From Nocardioides sp. W7 (GTDB lineage Bacteria; Actinomycetota; Actinomycetes; Propionibacteriales; Nocardioidaceae): a DNA stretch of 64,000 nucleotides. Below the pieces are notes generated by a model. That model was not told the DNA's origin. It ran no database searches and saw only the letters and a program-made list of their open reading frames with translations. The position numbers and the translations under genes were made by a program. The stretch lies in the NCBI RefSeq assembly GCF_022919075.1, contig NZ_CP095078.1, positions 3,782,001 to 3,846,000 of the forward strand. The letters run 5' to 3'. How positions within the stretch are numbered: the stretch's first letter is position 1; each line of letters opens with the position of its first letter. Of the stretch, positions 31,581 through 40,001 are shown in pieces.

Positions 31581-33305
31581 ATGACGGGTAGTACGACAGC
31601 GCCTTCGACAGGGGTCCTTCCCACCGAGGTGGACGTGGTGGTGGTCGGGGCCGGCGGGGCCGGGATGACCGCCGCGCTCGCCGCGCGCAAGCAGGGGCTG
31701 GAGACCGTCCTCGTCGAGAAGAGCGCCTACTTCGGCGGCTCGACCGCGCGCAGCGGCGGCGGCGTCTGGCTGCCGGGCAACTACGCGTTGAAGGCCGCCG
31801 GCCAGACCGACGACCTCGCCCGCTCCAAGCAGTACCTCGACGCCATCGTCGGCGACGTCGTCCCGAAGGTCCGCCGTGACACCTACGTCGAGCGCGGCGC
31901 CGAGGTCCTCGACTTCGTCCGGGAGCACACCCCGCTGCGCTTCACCTGGGTGCCGCAGTACGCCGACTACCACCCCGAGCAGCCCGGCGGGCGCCCGGAG
32001 GGACGCAGCTGCGAGCCGATCCCGCTGGACGCGCGCTTCCTCGGCGAGGAGCTGGAGCGACTGCACCCGCAGTACACCAAGGCACCGGCCAACATGATCG
32101 TGACGCAGGCCGACTTCCGGAAGATCAGCCTCGGGATGCGCACCATCCGCGGCCCGATCACGATGGTCAAGGTGGCGATCAAGCGGATCATCAGCGGGCT
32201 GCTGGGTCGCAAGATGTTCGCGATGGGCAACGCCATCGCGATCGGCCTGCGCAAGGGCCTGATCGACGCGGGCGTCCCGGTCCACTACGAGACCGAGCTG
32301 ACCGATCTGCTGATCGAGGACGGCCGGGTCACCGGCGTCGTCGTACGACGGGGCCCCGACGGCGCCGAGACCGAGACCATCCGCGCCCGCCGCGGCGTGA
32401 TCCTGGGCAGCGGCGGCTTCGAGCGCAACCTGGAGATGCGCGAGAAGTACCAGCCGCAGCCGACCTCGGTCGACTGGACGACCGGCTCCGAGTTCAACAC
32501 CGGCGGCGGCATCCTGGCCGGCATCGCGGCGGGCGCCGAGACCGACCTGCTCGACGACGCCTGGTGGGGCCCGACCATCCCGCTCCCCAACGGCCCGTGG
32601 TTCTGCCTCGCCGAGCGCAACCTGCCCGGCTCGATCATCGTCAACCAGGCGGGCGAGCGGTTCATGAACGAGGCGCTGCCGTACGTCGAGGCCGTGCACG
32701 CGATCTACGACGGCGAGGCGACCGGCGTCGGGCACGTGCCGGCCTGGATGATCATCGACCAGCGCTACCGCAACCGCTACGTCTTCGCCGGCCTGATGCC
32801 GCGCCAGCCCTTCCCGGGCCGGTGGTTGAAGAGCGGCGCCGTGGTGAAGGCCGACTCGCTGGCCGACCTGGCCGCGGAGATCGGCGTACCCGCCGAGTCG
32901 CTCGGCGCGACCGTCGACCGTTTCAACGGCTTCGCGCGCACCGGTGTCGACCAGGACTTCCACCGCGGCGAGAGCGCCTACGACAAGTACTACTCCGACC
33001 CCACGGTCAAGCCGAACCCGTCCCTGCACACCATCGACGAGGGCCCGTTCTACGCCGTCAAGATCGTGCCCGGCGACCTCGGCACCAAGGGCGGCCTGGT
33101 CACCGACGAGCGCGCCCGCGTGGTGCGGCCCGACGGCTCGGTGATCCCCGGGCTGTACGCCGCCGGCAACGTCTCCTCCGCCGTCATGGGGCACACCTAC
33201 GCAGGACCCGGCGCCACCATCGGGCCGGCGATGGCCTTCGGCTATCTCGCGGCGGAGGACATCGCCCGGACGGCCGGGACGTCCTCGTCGCCGAAGAGCG
33301 CCTGA
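31581..33305 (+). CDS. kstD: 3-ketosteroid delta-1-dehydrogenase KstD
   Basis: This 574-residue FAD enzyme introduces the 1,2 double bond in ring A of 3-ketosteroids, the step that primes ring opening. VVVVGAGGAGMTAALAA holds the FAD loop (24-29), FGGSTARSGGGVWLPGN follows, and FYAVKIVPGDLGTKGG (about 490-505) is the conserved C-terminal active-site segment with its Tyr. YAAGNVSSAVMGHTYAGPG binds FAD near the end. Divergent from hsaEGF and followed by a MaoC hydratase with overlapping stop/start, as Rv3537-Rv3538. Confidence 0.95.
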   Translation: MTGSTTAPSTGVLPTEVDVVVVGAGGAGMTAALAARKQGLETVLVEKSAYFGGSTARSGGGVWLPGNYALKAAGQTDDLARSKQYLDAIVGDVVPKVRRDTYVERGAEVLDFVREHTPLRFTWVPQYADYHPEQPGGRPEGRSCEPIPLDARFLGEELERLHPQYTKAPANMIVTQADFRKISLGMRTIRGPITMVKVAIKRIISGLLGRKMFAMGNAIAIGLRKGLIDAGVPVHYETELTDLLIEDGRVTGVVVRRGPDGAETETIRARRGVILGSGGFERNLEMREKYQPQPTSVDWTTGSEFNTGGGILAGIAAGAETDLLDDAWWGPTIPLPNGPWFCLAERNLPGSIIVNQAGERFMNEALPYVEAVHAIYDGEATGVGHVPAWMIIDQRYRNRYVFAGLMPRQPFPGRWLKSGAVVKADSLADLAAEIGVPAESLGATVDRFNGFARTGVDQDFHRGESAYDKYYSDPTVKPNPSLHTIDEGPFYAVKIVPGDLGTKGGLVTDERARVVRPDGSVIPGLYAAGNVSSAVMGHTYAGPGATIGPAMAFGYLAAEDIARTAGTSSSPKSA

Positions 33306-34153
33306 TGCCCATCGACCCGACCGTCGCCATCGGCGCCGACACCGGCAGCCAGGAGTTCTCCTGGTCCGAGAGCGACGTGTTGCTCTACCACCTCGTCATC
33401 GGCGCGACCGACCTCTCCTACACCCTCGAGGGTCCGGCCCTGCAGGTGCTGCCGTCCTTCGGCGTCGTCGCCCCGACATTCCACATGAGCGACCCGCCGC
33501 CGCTGGACCTCCCCGGCTGCGACATCAACCTGGCCCAGATCGTGCACGGCTCGCAGTCGATCAGCGTGACCGGCCCGCTGCCCACCTCGGGCACCGCCAC
33601 GGTCTCGACCCGGATCAGCGACATCTGGGACAAGGGCAAGGCCGCCGTGATCTGGCAGGAGGGCGTCGCCGTCTCGCCGTCCGGCCAGGAGCTGTGGACC
33701 ACCCGCTCGTCGATGTTCGTCAAGGGCGAGGGCGGCTGGGGCGGCGACCGCGGCACGGCCACGCCGGTGGTGCCGCCCGAGCGCGCGCCCGACACCGACA
33801 CGTCGTACGACGTGCTGCCGCAGCAGGCGCTGCTCTACCGGCTGTGCGGCGACCGCAACCCGCTGCACGCCGACCCGGACTTCGCGAAGGCCGCCGGCTT
33901 CCCGGCGCCGATCCTGCACGGCCTGTGCACCTACGGCATCGTGCTGCGGACCCTGACCGAGCAGCTGCTCGGCGGTGACGCGTCCACCGTCGCCGGCTTC
34001 GGGGTGAAGTTCGCGGGCGTGCTGTTCCCGGGCGAGACGATCCGGGTGCGGGGCTGGCGCGAGGACGGCCGGATCATCGGCTCGGCCACGGTCGCGGGCG
34101 GCGAGCGCGACGGCGCGCCGGTGCTCGGCGACGTCGTACTGACGACCGCCTGA
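33305..34153 (+). CDS. MaoC-like double-hotdog enoyl-CoA hydratase, Rv3538/Hsd4B-like
   Basis: This 282-residue protein has two hotdog domains; the C-terminal one carries the R-hydratase motif YRLCGDRNPLHADPDFAKAAGF with catalytic Asp and His (about 186-200 in the protein). It corresponds in position and sequence to Rv3538, a 2-enoyl-CoA hydratase of sterol side-chain beta-oxidation. The dehydrogenase half found in some Hsd4 fusion proteins is absent. ATG 33305 overlaps the kstD stop by one base (TGATG). Confidence 0.88.
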   Translation: MPIDPTVAIGADTGSQEFSWSESDVLLYHLVIGATDLSYTLEGPALQVLPSFGVVAPTFHMSDPPPLDLPGCDINLAQIVHGSQSISVTGPLPTSGTATVSTRISDIWDKGKAAVIWQEGVAVSPSGQELWTTRSSMFVKGEGGWGGDRGTATPVVPPERAPDTDTSYDVLPQQALLYRLCGDRNPLHADPDFAKAAGFPAPILHGLCTYGIVLRTLTEQLLGGDASTVAGFGVKFAGVLFPGETIRVRGWREDGRIIGSATVAGGERDGAPVLGDVVLTTA

Positions 34154-34183
34154 GCGACCCCCGGACCGGTCGAGTCCGCCTCC

Positions 34184-34236
34184 CTGACCGTTGAGTCCGG
34201 CATTCCCGGCACGCGAGTTCCGGACTCAATCGTCAG
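34184..34236. terminator. Bidirectional hairpin terminator
   Basis: A 17-bp inverted repeat with two mismatches (34184-34200 with 34220-34236) lies in the 98-bp gap between the convergent MaoC and DUF480 genes. Confidence 0.65.
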
Positions 34237-34251
34237 GATTCCCGAGTCGAC

Positions 34252-35463
34252 CTAGGTGGGGACCCGGCCTAGGACGTAGAGGCGCTGGGTGGACTCGCCG
34301 CGCTCGGCCATGGGGCCGCGGAGGTACCACTCGACGTCGACCAGGCCGGCCGCCTCGAGGAGCGCGACGATCGTGGCCGGGTCGTGGCCCACGACGTCGA
34401 TCGCCGGCACCTCCTGGTCGAACCAGCTCGTGATCCGCCGCACCTCGTCACCGGCGTGCATCGCGAGCACCAGCCACCCGCCCGCGTCGATCGGGCGCAG
34501 CAACGCCATCAGCGAGGCGGGCAGCTCGGACTCCGCCAGGTGGATCAGGGAGTACCACGCGAGCACCGCCCGCCAGCCCGGAGCGGTCTCGGGGCGCATC
34601 AGCCGCCGGAGGTGGCCGACGTCGTAGCGGACCCCGGGATGACGCGCCCGGGCCTGCTCGACCATCTCGGGAGTCAGGTCGAGCCCACGGGCGTCGGCTC
34701 CGGCAGCGGCGAGGTAGGCGGTCACGTGGCCCGGCCCGCTGCCGACCTCGACGACCGGCCCGCCGTCGGCGTGCGCGGCCACCCGGTCCAGCAGCCACCT
34801 CTCGAACGGCAGTCCGTCCAGCTCGTCGGACAGCCGCTCGGCGTAGGTCTCCGCGACGGCGCCGTACGTCGCCCGCACCCGGTCGTCCCGGGCCTCCGCG
34901 CCGTCCGCGACCGGGGTCTCGCGGTCGACCCCCGGTGCCCTCGTCACGGCGGTGACCGGCGCGGCGACCTCGCCCAGCAGGTGTGTCCAGCGCGGGTCGT
35001 GCTGGCCGGGCTGCCGCGGCAGCTCGCGGACCAGCCCGCGCTCGGCCAGCGCGGTCAGGCAGCTCTCGACCTCGCCGCGGTCGGCGAACGGGTGCAGCCG
35101 CTCGGAGCGCGAGCGCAGCTCGCCCGGCGCGTTCGGGCCGCGGAGCAGGAGCACCGTCAGCAACGCGCGCTCGTCGTCGCCGAGGCCGAGCGCCTCGTCG
35201 AGGACCTGGTGGTACTTCAGCGTCCGGCGGCCGGTGTCGGACCAGACGATCCGCAGCAGGCCCTTCTCCTTGAGCCGGCGACCGACCTGCTCGACGGTGT
35301 GCTCGTCGTAGTCGACGACCGGCTCGCGGCTGCTGGTCTGGTTGCAGGCGGTGCGTAGCGCAGTGAGCGAGAGGGGGTACGACGCCGGGACGGTCCGCTG
35401 CTTCTCGAGCAGGGCGCCGAGCACCCGCTGCTCCTCGGCATCCAGGACGGGGAGGTCGATCAC
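34252..35463 (-). CDS. DUF480 (YceH) winged-helix protein fused to a SAM methyltransferase
   Basis: This 403-residue protein has two parts. Residues about 1-165 are the YceH/DUF480 tandem winged-helix: EEQRVLGALLEKQRTVPASYPLSL, then CNQTSSREPVVDYDE, then LLTVLLLRGPNAPGELRSRSERLHPF. Residues about 195-403 are a class I methyltransferase with motif I VVEVGSGPGHVTAYLAAAGA and acidic motif GLDLTPEMV. GTG start at 35463 (MIDLPVLDAEEQ). Neither part has a defined substrate. The fusion suggests a DNA- or protein-binding module that directs a methyltransferase, but this is inferred. Confidence 0.85.
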   Translation of the reverse strand: MIDLPVLDAEEQRVLGALLEKQRTVPASYPLSLTALRTACNQTSSREPVVDYDEHTVEQVGRRLKEKGLLRIVWSDTGRRTLKYHQVLDEALGLGDDERALLTVLLLRGPNAPGELRSRSERLHPFADRGEVESCLTALAERGLVRELPRQPGQHDPRWTHLLGEVAAPVTAVTRAPGVDRETPVADGAEARDDRVRATYGAVAETYAERLSDELDGLPFERWLLDRVAAHADGGPVVEVGSGPGHVTAYLAAAGADARGLDLTPEMVEQARARHPGVRYDVGHLRRLMRPETAPGWRAVLAWYSLIHLAESELPASLMALLRPIDAGGWLVLAMHAGDEVRRITSWFDQEVPAIDVVGHDPATIVALLEAAGLVDVEWYLRGPMAERGESTQRLYVLGRVPT

Positions 35464-35494
35464 GCCGGCCAGCCTAGTGCCGCGTGCCGGAGGC

Positions 35495-36238
35495 TCAGGC
35501 GGCCAGGAGGGCGAGCGACGCAAGCGAGACCAGCCAGCTGACGAAGCTGCCCACCAGGAAGTACTCGGTGACCTCGTGGATGCCGGGACCGCGGTGCCCC
35601 TCGCGCCGCGTGGCCTGCAGCTCGGGGAACCGGAGCAGTCCCTTGGCGGCGATCACGATGCCGGCCGCGGTCACCTCCCCCGCCAGCCCGAGCCCGAGGA
35701 TGACCAGCCGCTCCATCGGCCCCAGGAGCCGGCCCCCCTTCAGGGTGGGCACGGGCGCACCCGGTCCCGACCGGATCGGATTGGCGGTGCCGCTGGCCGC
35801 CAGCACCAGCCGCACCACCACGTTGCCGGTCGACAGCTGCACCAGGACGGCCCCGGCGAGGAGGAGCGCGCGGTCGGGGTCGAAGCTGGCGAGGGCCTCG
35901 AGTCCGGAGCCCGCGAGCCAGTCGCGCAGCAGGCCGCCGGTGGCCGGGGCGGCCCCGGACAGCGCCACCGCGACGACGAGCACGACCCCCAGGAGGGCCA
36001 GCGGGAGTGCGGGTGGTCCGGTGCCGAAGGCGCGGGTCACGCTCCTGCCCCAGGCCACGGTCACGGCGGCCACCACGACCACCGAGGCCAGCTCGCGGGC
36101 GGAGGTCAGGCCCGCAGCCGGACCGAGGACGAGCACCGTCAGCGCCCCCGCGACCTCGGCGAGCCTGGGACGGCGCAGCAGCGAGCAGACCAGGTCGGTG
36201 GTCCCGATTCCCACCAGCAGCAGCCCGATCCAGCTCAC
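35495..36238 (-). CDS. Multi-pass membrane protein, partner of SatD
   Basis: This 247-residue, very hydrophobic protein has about six or seven transmembrane helices and a C-terminal HEVTEYFLVGSFVSWLVSLASLA helix pair. GTG at 36238 overlaps the satD stop by 4 bases. I recognise no named family. SatD-type genes are often followed by a membrane gene, so a joint function is likely but undefined. Confidence 0.72.
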   Translation of the reverse strand: MSWIGLLLVGIGTTDLVCSLLRRPRLAEVAGALTVLVLGPAAGLTSARELASVVVVAAVTVAWGRSVTRAFGTGPPALPLALLGVVLVVAVALSGAAPATGGLLRDWLAGSGLEALASFDPDRALLLAGAVLVQLSTGNVVVRLVLAASGTANPIRSGPGAPVPTLKGGRLLGPMERLVILGLGLAGEVTAAGIVIAAKGLLRFPELQATRREGHRGPGIHEVTEYFLVGSFVSWLVSLASLALLAA

Positions 36239-36888
36239 CCCAGGTCCTCCAGCCACGCCGTCGTCTGCAGCACCACCCCGATGCCGTCGCGCCGGACCCG
36301 CTGGGAGACCGCCGAACCCGACAGGCCGAGCTCGGCGGCGATCTCCCGCTGCGTCCGTCCGGCCAGCAGACCACGCAGCACCGACAGGGACCGCTCGTCG
36401 AGGCGTCCGACCAGCTCGTCGCGGGCGAGCAGCGCCGCCCGGAGGGCCCCCGGAAGCCCCGGTGCCGGGCCGCCGCCCACGTCGTCGGCCTCCCGGTACG
36501 TCGTCCGCGCGCCGCGGGTGGCCGGCCGGCCGGCGAGGTCGTGGACCTCGTCGATCGCCGCTCGAGCGGCCCACCATCCGGGCCCGTCCTGGACCCCGGT
36601 CCGGGAGTCGAGGATCCGCACGTCGCCGCGCGCGATCCCGTGCCTGAGGTCGTGCTCGGGGAGCAGCGCGACCCGCAACCAGAGCACCGCAGCCGTCGCC
36701 GCGCCCAGGCTCGGCAAGGTGCCCTGGTACTCGTCACCGACCGTGATCCGCAGGTCGGCGTCCCATCGGCGGTTCGTCTCCGCGAGCGCCGCGCTCAACC
36801 GGTCGTGCAGCCGGCCCCGGTGCGCCGCCGTGCGCGAGCCCACCACGTCGCCGATGACGACGATCGGCGGGGGCTTCATCTCAGCCAT
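36235..36888 (-). CDS. SatD-family protein with C-terminal helix-turn-helix
   Basis: This 217-residue protein begins with VIGDVVGSR, the SatD N-terminal signature, followed by ITVGDEYQGTLP and IARGDVRI. The C-terminus (about 165-210) is a LuxR/sigma-like helix-turn-helix, GRTQREIAAELGLSGSAVSQRV, so it may regulate itself. SatD proteins are annotated from a streptococcal acid-tolerance locus; their mechanism is unknown. ATG at 36888 is immediately preceded by a 45-bp nested palindrome. Confidence 0.8.
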   Translation of the reverse strand: MAEMKPPPIVVIGDVVGSRTAAHRGRLHDRLSAALAETNRRWDADLRITVGDEYQGTLPSLGAATAAVLWLRVALLPEHDLRHGIARGDVRILDSRTGVQDGPGWWAARAAIDEVHDLAGRPATRGARTTYREADDVGGGPAPGLPGALRAALLARDELVGRLDERSLSVLRGLLAGRTQREIAAELGLSGSAVSQRVRRDGIGVVLQTTAWLEDLG

Positions 36889-36889
36889 A

Positions 36890-36934
36890 TGAAGAGCATA
36901 GCTTCATTTCGATTGAATGAAGCCCTGCTCTTCA
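36890..36934. promoter_or_regulatory. Nested palindromic operator ahead of satD
   Basis: Outer arms TGAAGAGCA/TGCTCTTCA (36890-36898, 36926-36934) and inner arms GCTTCATT/AATGAAGC (36901-36908, 36916-36923) are all perfect. The tract is AT-rich against a GC-rich background and fills the gap between satD and the upstream gene, so it is probably promoter and operator combined. Confidence 0.65.
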
Positions 36935-37639
36935 CTATCTGCCCATGAGGCGCCGGTGCGCCTCGGTCTCCGCCCGCTCGGTCTCGCTCGCCGACAGCTC
37001 ACCCCACAGGATCCGCTTGCTGGCCGCCACCGCCAGCGGATCCGCCGCGGCGGCGACCTCGCGCGCCAGCTCCAGGGCGGCCGGCAGCACCTGCGCCGCG
37101 GGCCGCGCGAACGAGGCGATCCCCCGCTCCGCCGCCTCGCGGCCGGTGATCGTGCGCCCGGTCAGGAGCAGGTCGGCGGCCACCGCCGTACCCGCCAGGC
37201 GACGGAGCGTCCAGTGGCTCTGGGCATCGCCGACCAGGCCGAAGCGCACCTGCGGCACCGCCAGCTTCGCGTCCTCCGCGACGATCCGGACGTCGGCCTG
37301 CAGCGCGATGGTCAGCCCGATGCCGATCGCGTGCCCGTTGACCGCCGCGACCACCAGCTTCGATAGCTCGAACGCCGGCGGCCGAACCGGCGACGCGCTG
37401 AACTCCGAGCCCGGCGCGGCGAACGACCGCGCCTCGGGCGAGAGGTCCGCGCCCGCGCAGAAGGCCCGACCGGCGCCGGTCAGCACGATCACGCGCACGT
37501 CGTCGTCGGACTCGCAGGCCTGGTAGGCCGCGCTCAGCTCCCGGCCGGTCCCGGCGGTGAAGACGTTGAGCCGGTCCGGCCCGTCGAGGGTCACCACCGC
37601 GACCCCGTCGTTCACCTCGAGCGTCACTGTGGTCGCCAT
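36935..37639 (-). CDS. Enoyl-CoA hydratase/isomerase family protein
   Basis: This 234-residue crotonase-fold protein has the oxyanion-hole segments AFCAGADLSPEA and NGHAIGIGLTIAL, but no Glu at the place of the first catalytic Glu in FGLVGDAQSHW. It may therefore be an isomerase or another crotonase-type enzyme. ATG at 37639. Downstream of a quinone oxidoreductase on the same strand (18 bp gap), so probably co-transcribed. Substrate unknown. Confidence 0.82.
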   Translation of the reverse strand: MATTVTLEVNDGVAVVTLDGPDRLNVFTAGTGRELSAAYQACESDDDVRVIVLTGAGRAFCAGADLSPEARSFAAPGSEFSASPVRPPAFELSKLVVAAVNGHAIGIGLTIALQADVRIVAEDAKLAVPQVRFGLVGDAQSHWTLRRLAGTAVAADLLLTGRTITGREAAERGIASFARPAAQVLPAALELAREVAAAADPLAVAASKRILWGELSASETERAETEAHRRLMGR

Positions 37640-37657
37640 GCCCCGGACGCTAGCGCC

Positions 37658-38674
37658 TCACTCCTCGGCGACGTCGACCAGCACCTTGCCGACAGCCCCC
37701 GCCTCGACGGCGTCGTGCGCGGCGGCGAGCTCCTCCAGCGGGTAGTGGTGCAGCGGCATCCCGACCTCGTCGCCGACCCGGATCGCACCGTTGGCGGCAG
37801 CGGCATTGACGTCGATCGTCGCCGCCTCGAGCAGGTCGGCGCCGAGGGTGTAGAGCAACAGCCCCTGCAGCCGCAGGTTCTTCGCGAACGTGCCCCGCAC
37901 CGGCACCGACGCCTCGGCGCCCCCGTTGTCGGCGTAGTAGGCGATCGTCCCGCGGTTGCGCAGCACCTCGACGTCGAGCCCGACGTTCTGGGCGAGCGCG
38001 ACCTCGACGACGAGGTCGACCCCCTCGGGGCACAGGGCGCGAAGCTCGCTCGCGGCATCGGCGACGCGGTAGTTCACGCTCTGGTGAGCCCCGGCGGCGA
38101 TCGCCAGGGCCGCCTTCTCGTCACTGCTGACCGTCGTCAGCACGGTCGCGCCGGCCCACCGGGCGAGCTGGATCGCCGCGTTGCCGACCGCCCCCGCTCC
38201 CCCGGCGACCAGGACGGTCATCCCCGACATCGCACCGGGCGAGAGGCGGCTGACGTCCTCGCCGGCCGTCAGGGCGCGGTGCGCGGTGACGGCGGGCACG
38301 CCCAGGGAGGCACCGAGGTCGTACGACGCACCGACGGGCAGGTGCACCACGCGCTCGACGGGCTGGACGGTGTACTCGGCGGCGGTGCCGAGCCAGCGGC
38401 CGTACTGCGCGAGCACCAGCCAGACCCGGTCGCCCTCGGCGAAGCCGGCGACCCCGGGTCCGACCGCGTCGATGACACCGGCGCCGTCCTGACCGGGCGC
38501 GACCTCGTCGTACTCGCCGTTCATCTGGGTCGCGCGGAACTTCCAGTCCGTCGGGTTCACCCCGGCCCGGACCATCCGCACCCGCACCTCCCCGGGACCC
38601 GGCGCGGGCTGGTCGCGCTCGACCAGCCTCAGCACCCTGGAGGGGCCGGTCTCGCTGTACGTCACCGCTCGCAT
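37658..38674 (-). CDS. Zinc-free MDR NADPH:quinone oxidoreductase-like protein
   Basis: This 338-residue medium-chain reductase lacks zinc-binding Cys ligands. N-terminal MRAVTYSETGPSRVL, RAGVNPTDWKFRATQ and PGQDGAGVIDAVG, and the NADPH loop VAGGAGAVGNAAIQLARWAGA, place it with quinone oxidoreductase/zeta-crystallin-type enzymes. ATG at 38674. No clear pathway role. Confidence 0.85.
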   Translation of the reverse strand: MRAVTYSETGPSRVLRLVERDQPAPGPGEVRVRMVRAGVNPTDWKFRATQMNGEYDEVAPGQDGAGVIDAVGPGVAGFAEGDRVWLVLAQYGRWLGTAAEYTVQPVERVVHLPVGASYDLGASLGVPAVTAHRALTAGEDVSRLSPGAMSGMTVLVAGGAGAVGNAAIQLARWAGATVLTTVSSDEKAALAIAAGAHQSVNYRVADAASELRALCPEGVDLVVEVALAQNVGLDVEVLRNRGTIAYYADNGGAEASVPVRGTFAKNLRLQGLLLYTLGADLLEAATIDVNAAAANGAIRVGDEVGMPLHHYPLEELAAAHDAVEAGAVGKVLVDVAEE

Positions 38675-38768
38675 GTTCTTGTTCGCCTCTTTCGGGTCGG
38701 GCAGCTGGCCTCCTCCGGGTGACCAACGACAGGAGGTCCCATGCTCGCACCGCCGCTCCGCGCCGAGG

Positions 38769-39260
38769 TCACTCCGGGATCGGCGGGCCCAGCACCTCGA
38801 GACCGTAGCGCGGCCCGACCTCGGCCCAGCGCGGGATCTCGACCTCGGGCGTCAGCCCGTCGGCGCCCGGCAGGCGCAGCTCGGTCGCCGGGATGCCCAC
38901 CTCGTCGTACAGGTTCAGCAACCCGCCGGGCGCGGTCAGCGCCAGGAACCGTGCCGGCGCCTCGCCCCGGATCCGGAACGCGTGCGGGATCCCGGCGGGC
39001 AGGTACATGAAGCAGCCGGCGTCGAGGTCGTGCGTCTCCTCTCCCGCCCGGTAGCTCATTCGCCCCTCGAGCAGGTAGAAGGCCTCGGCCTCCCGGGTGT
39101 GCCGGTGCAGCGGCGTCGCGATGCCCGGCGGCTGGGTCACCAGGGCGACGCCGAGACCCACCGCGTCGCGCGGCGCCTCCAGCAGGTGCTCGAAGAGGGA
39201 CCCCATGGCCCAGGTCCCGCGGCCACCGCCCGGCCTGGTGACGACGACGTGCTCGGTCAT
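38769..39260 (-). CDS. Quercetinase-like cupin protein
   Basis: This 163-residue cupin has motif 1 TPLHRHTREAEAFYLLEGR and motif 2 DAGCFMYLPAGIPHAFRI, with the usual three His and one Glu metal ligands. ATG at 39260 is preferred over GTG at 39266. Divergent from a TetR gene with a dyad between them, so its expression is probably TetR-controlled and it may act on the compound the regulator senses. Confidence 0.82.
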   Translation of the reverse strand: MTEHVVVTRPGGGRGTWAMGSLFEHLLEAPRDAVGLGVALVTQPPGIATPLHRHTREAEAFYLLEGRMSYRAGEETHDLDAGCFMYLPAGIPHAFRIRGEAPARFLALTAPGGLLNLYDEVGIPATELRLPGADGLTPEVEIPRWAEVGPRYGLEVLGPPIPE

Positions 39261-39278
39261 CAGCACTCCTGAGTTTCG

Positions 39279-39297
39279 ATCCGAAAGGGCTTCGGAT
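39279..39297. promoter_or_regulatory. TetR operator candidate
   Basis: ATCCGAA-AGGGC-TTCGGAT is a perfect 7-5-7 inverted repeat in the 57-bp gap between the cupin and the divergent TetR gene. The position suits repression of both. Confidence 0.7.
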
Positions 39298-39317
39298 GAA
39301 TTGCTACGCTAGGCCCC

Positions 39318-39971
39318 GTGACCGAGCCCGTCAACAGCCCCGGCAGCACGCGTCGCTACGACTCGAGCCGGCGGCGGGCGGCGGCCGACGCCACCCGTCG
39401 CGCGGTGCTCGAGGCCGCCCACGACCTCTTCGTCCGCCAGGGGTACGACGCCACGTCGGTCGCCGAGGTCGCGCAGGCCGCGGGGGTCGCCGTCGACACC
39501 GTCTACGCCAGCGTCGGCCGCAAGCCCCGGCTGCTGCTCGCCGTCCACGACCTCGTCCTCGGCGAGGGCGCCGGTGCGGTCGCTGCGGAGCAGCGTGCCT
39601 ACGTGCAGCGGGTGCGTGCGGCGCCCGACGCGCGCGCCAAGCTCGGCGCCTACGCCGAGGCGATGGGTCGGCTGCTGCCCCGCACCACTCCGCTCCTGGA
39701 CGCGCTCCGCGCCGCCGCCGCGACCGACGACGGCTGCCGCACGGTCTGGCAGGAGCTGACCGAGCGCCGCGCCGCGAACATGCGCCTGCTCGCCGCCGAC
39801 CTGCGCAGCACCGGCGAGCTCCGCGACGACCTCACCGACGACGACGTGGCCGACCTGGTCTGGTCGATGAACGGCCCGGAGTACTTCGGGCTCCTGGCCT
39901 CGCGCGGACGCACGCCCGAGGAGTACGCCGCCCTGACGGCCGACGTCTGGACCCGCACCCTGCTCCGCTGA
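39318..39971 (+). CDS. TetR-family regulator
   Basis: This 217-residue protein has a typical TetR helix-turn-helix, YDATSVAEVAQAAGVAVDTVYASVGRK (about 43-69), preceded by a basic RRYDSSRRRAAAD tail. The C-terminal domain is helical, of unassigned ligand. GTG at 39318. Autoregulation and control of the divergent cupin are inferred from the dyad at 39279-39297. Confidence 0.83.
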   Translation: MTEPVNSPGSTRRYDSSRRRAAADATRRAVLEAAHDLFVRQGYDATSVAEVAQAAGVAVDTVYASVGRKPRLLLAVHDLVLGEGAGAVAAEQRAYVQRVRAAPDARAKLGAYAEAMGRLLPRTTPLLDALRAAAATDDGCRTVWQELTERRAANMRLLAADLRSTGELRDDLTDDDVADLVWSMNGPEYFGLLASRGRTPEEYAALTADVWTRTLLR

Positions 39972-40001
39972 ACGCGCGACAGGGCCCCGGGTCGGCCGGG
40001 T

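Noticed and set aside
38741..39010. 89-residue plus-strand frame with an excellent AGGAGGT site
   Set aside because: The product is Arg/Pro-rich low complexity and lies antisense to the cupin gene. The ribosome-like sequence is probably chance.
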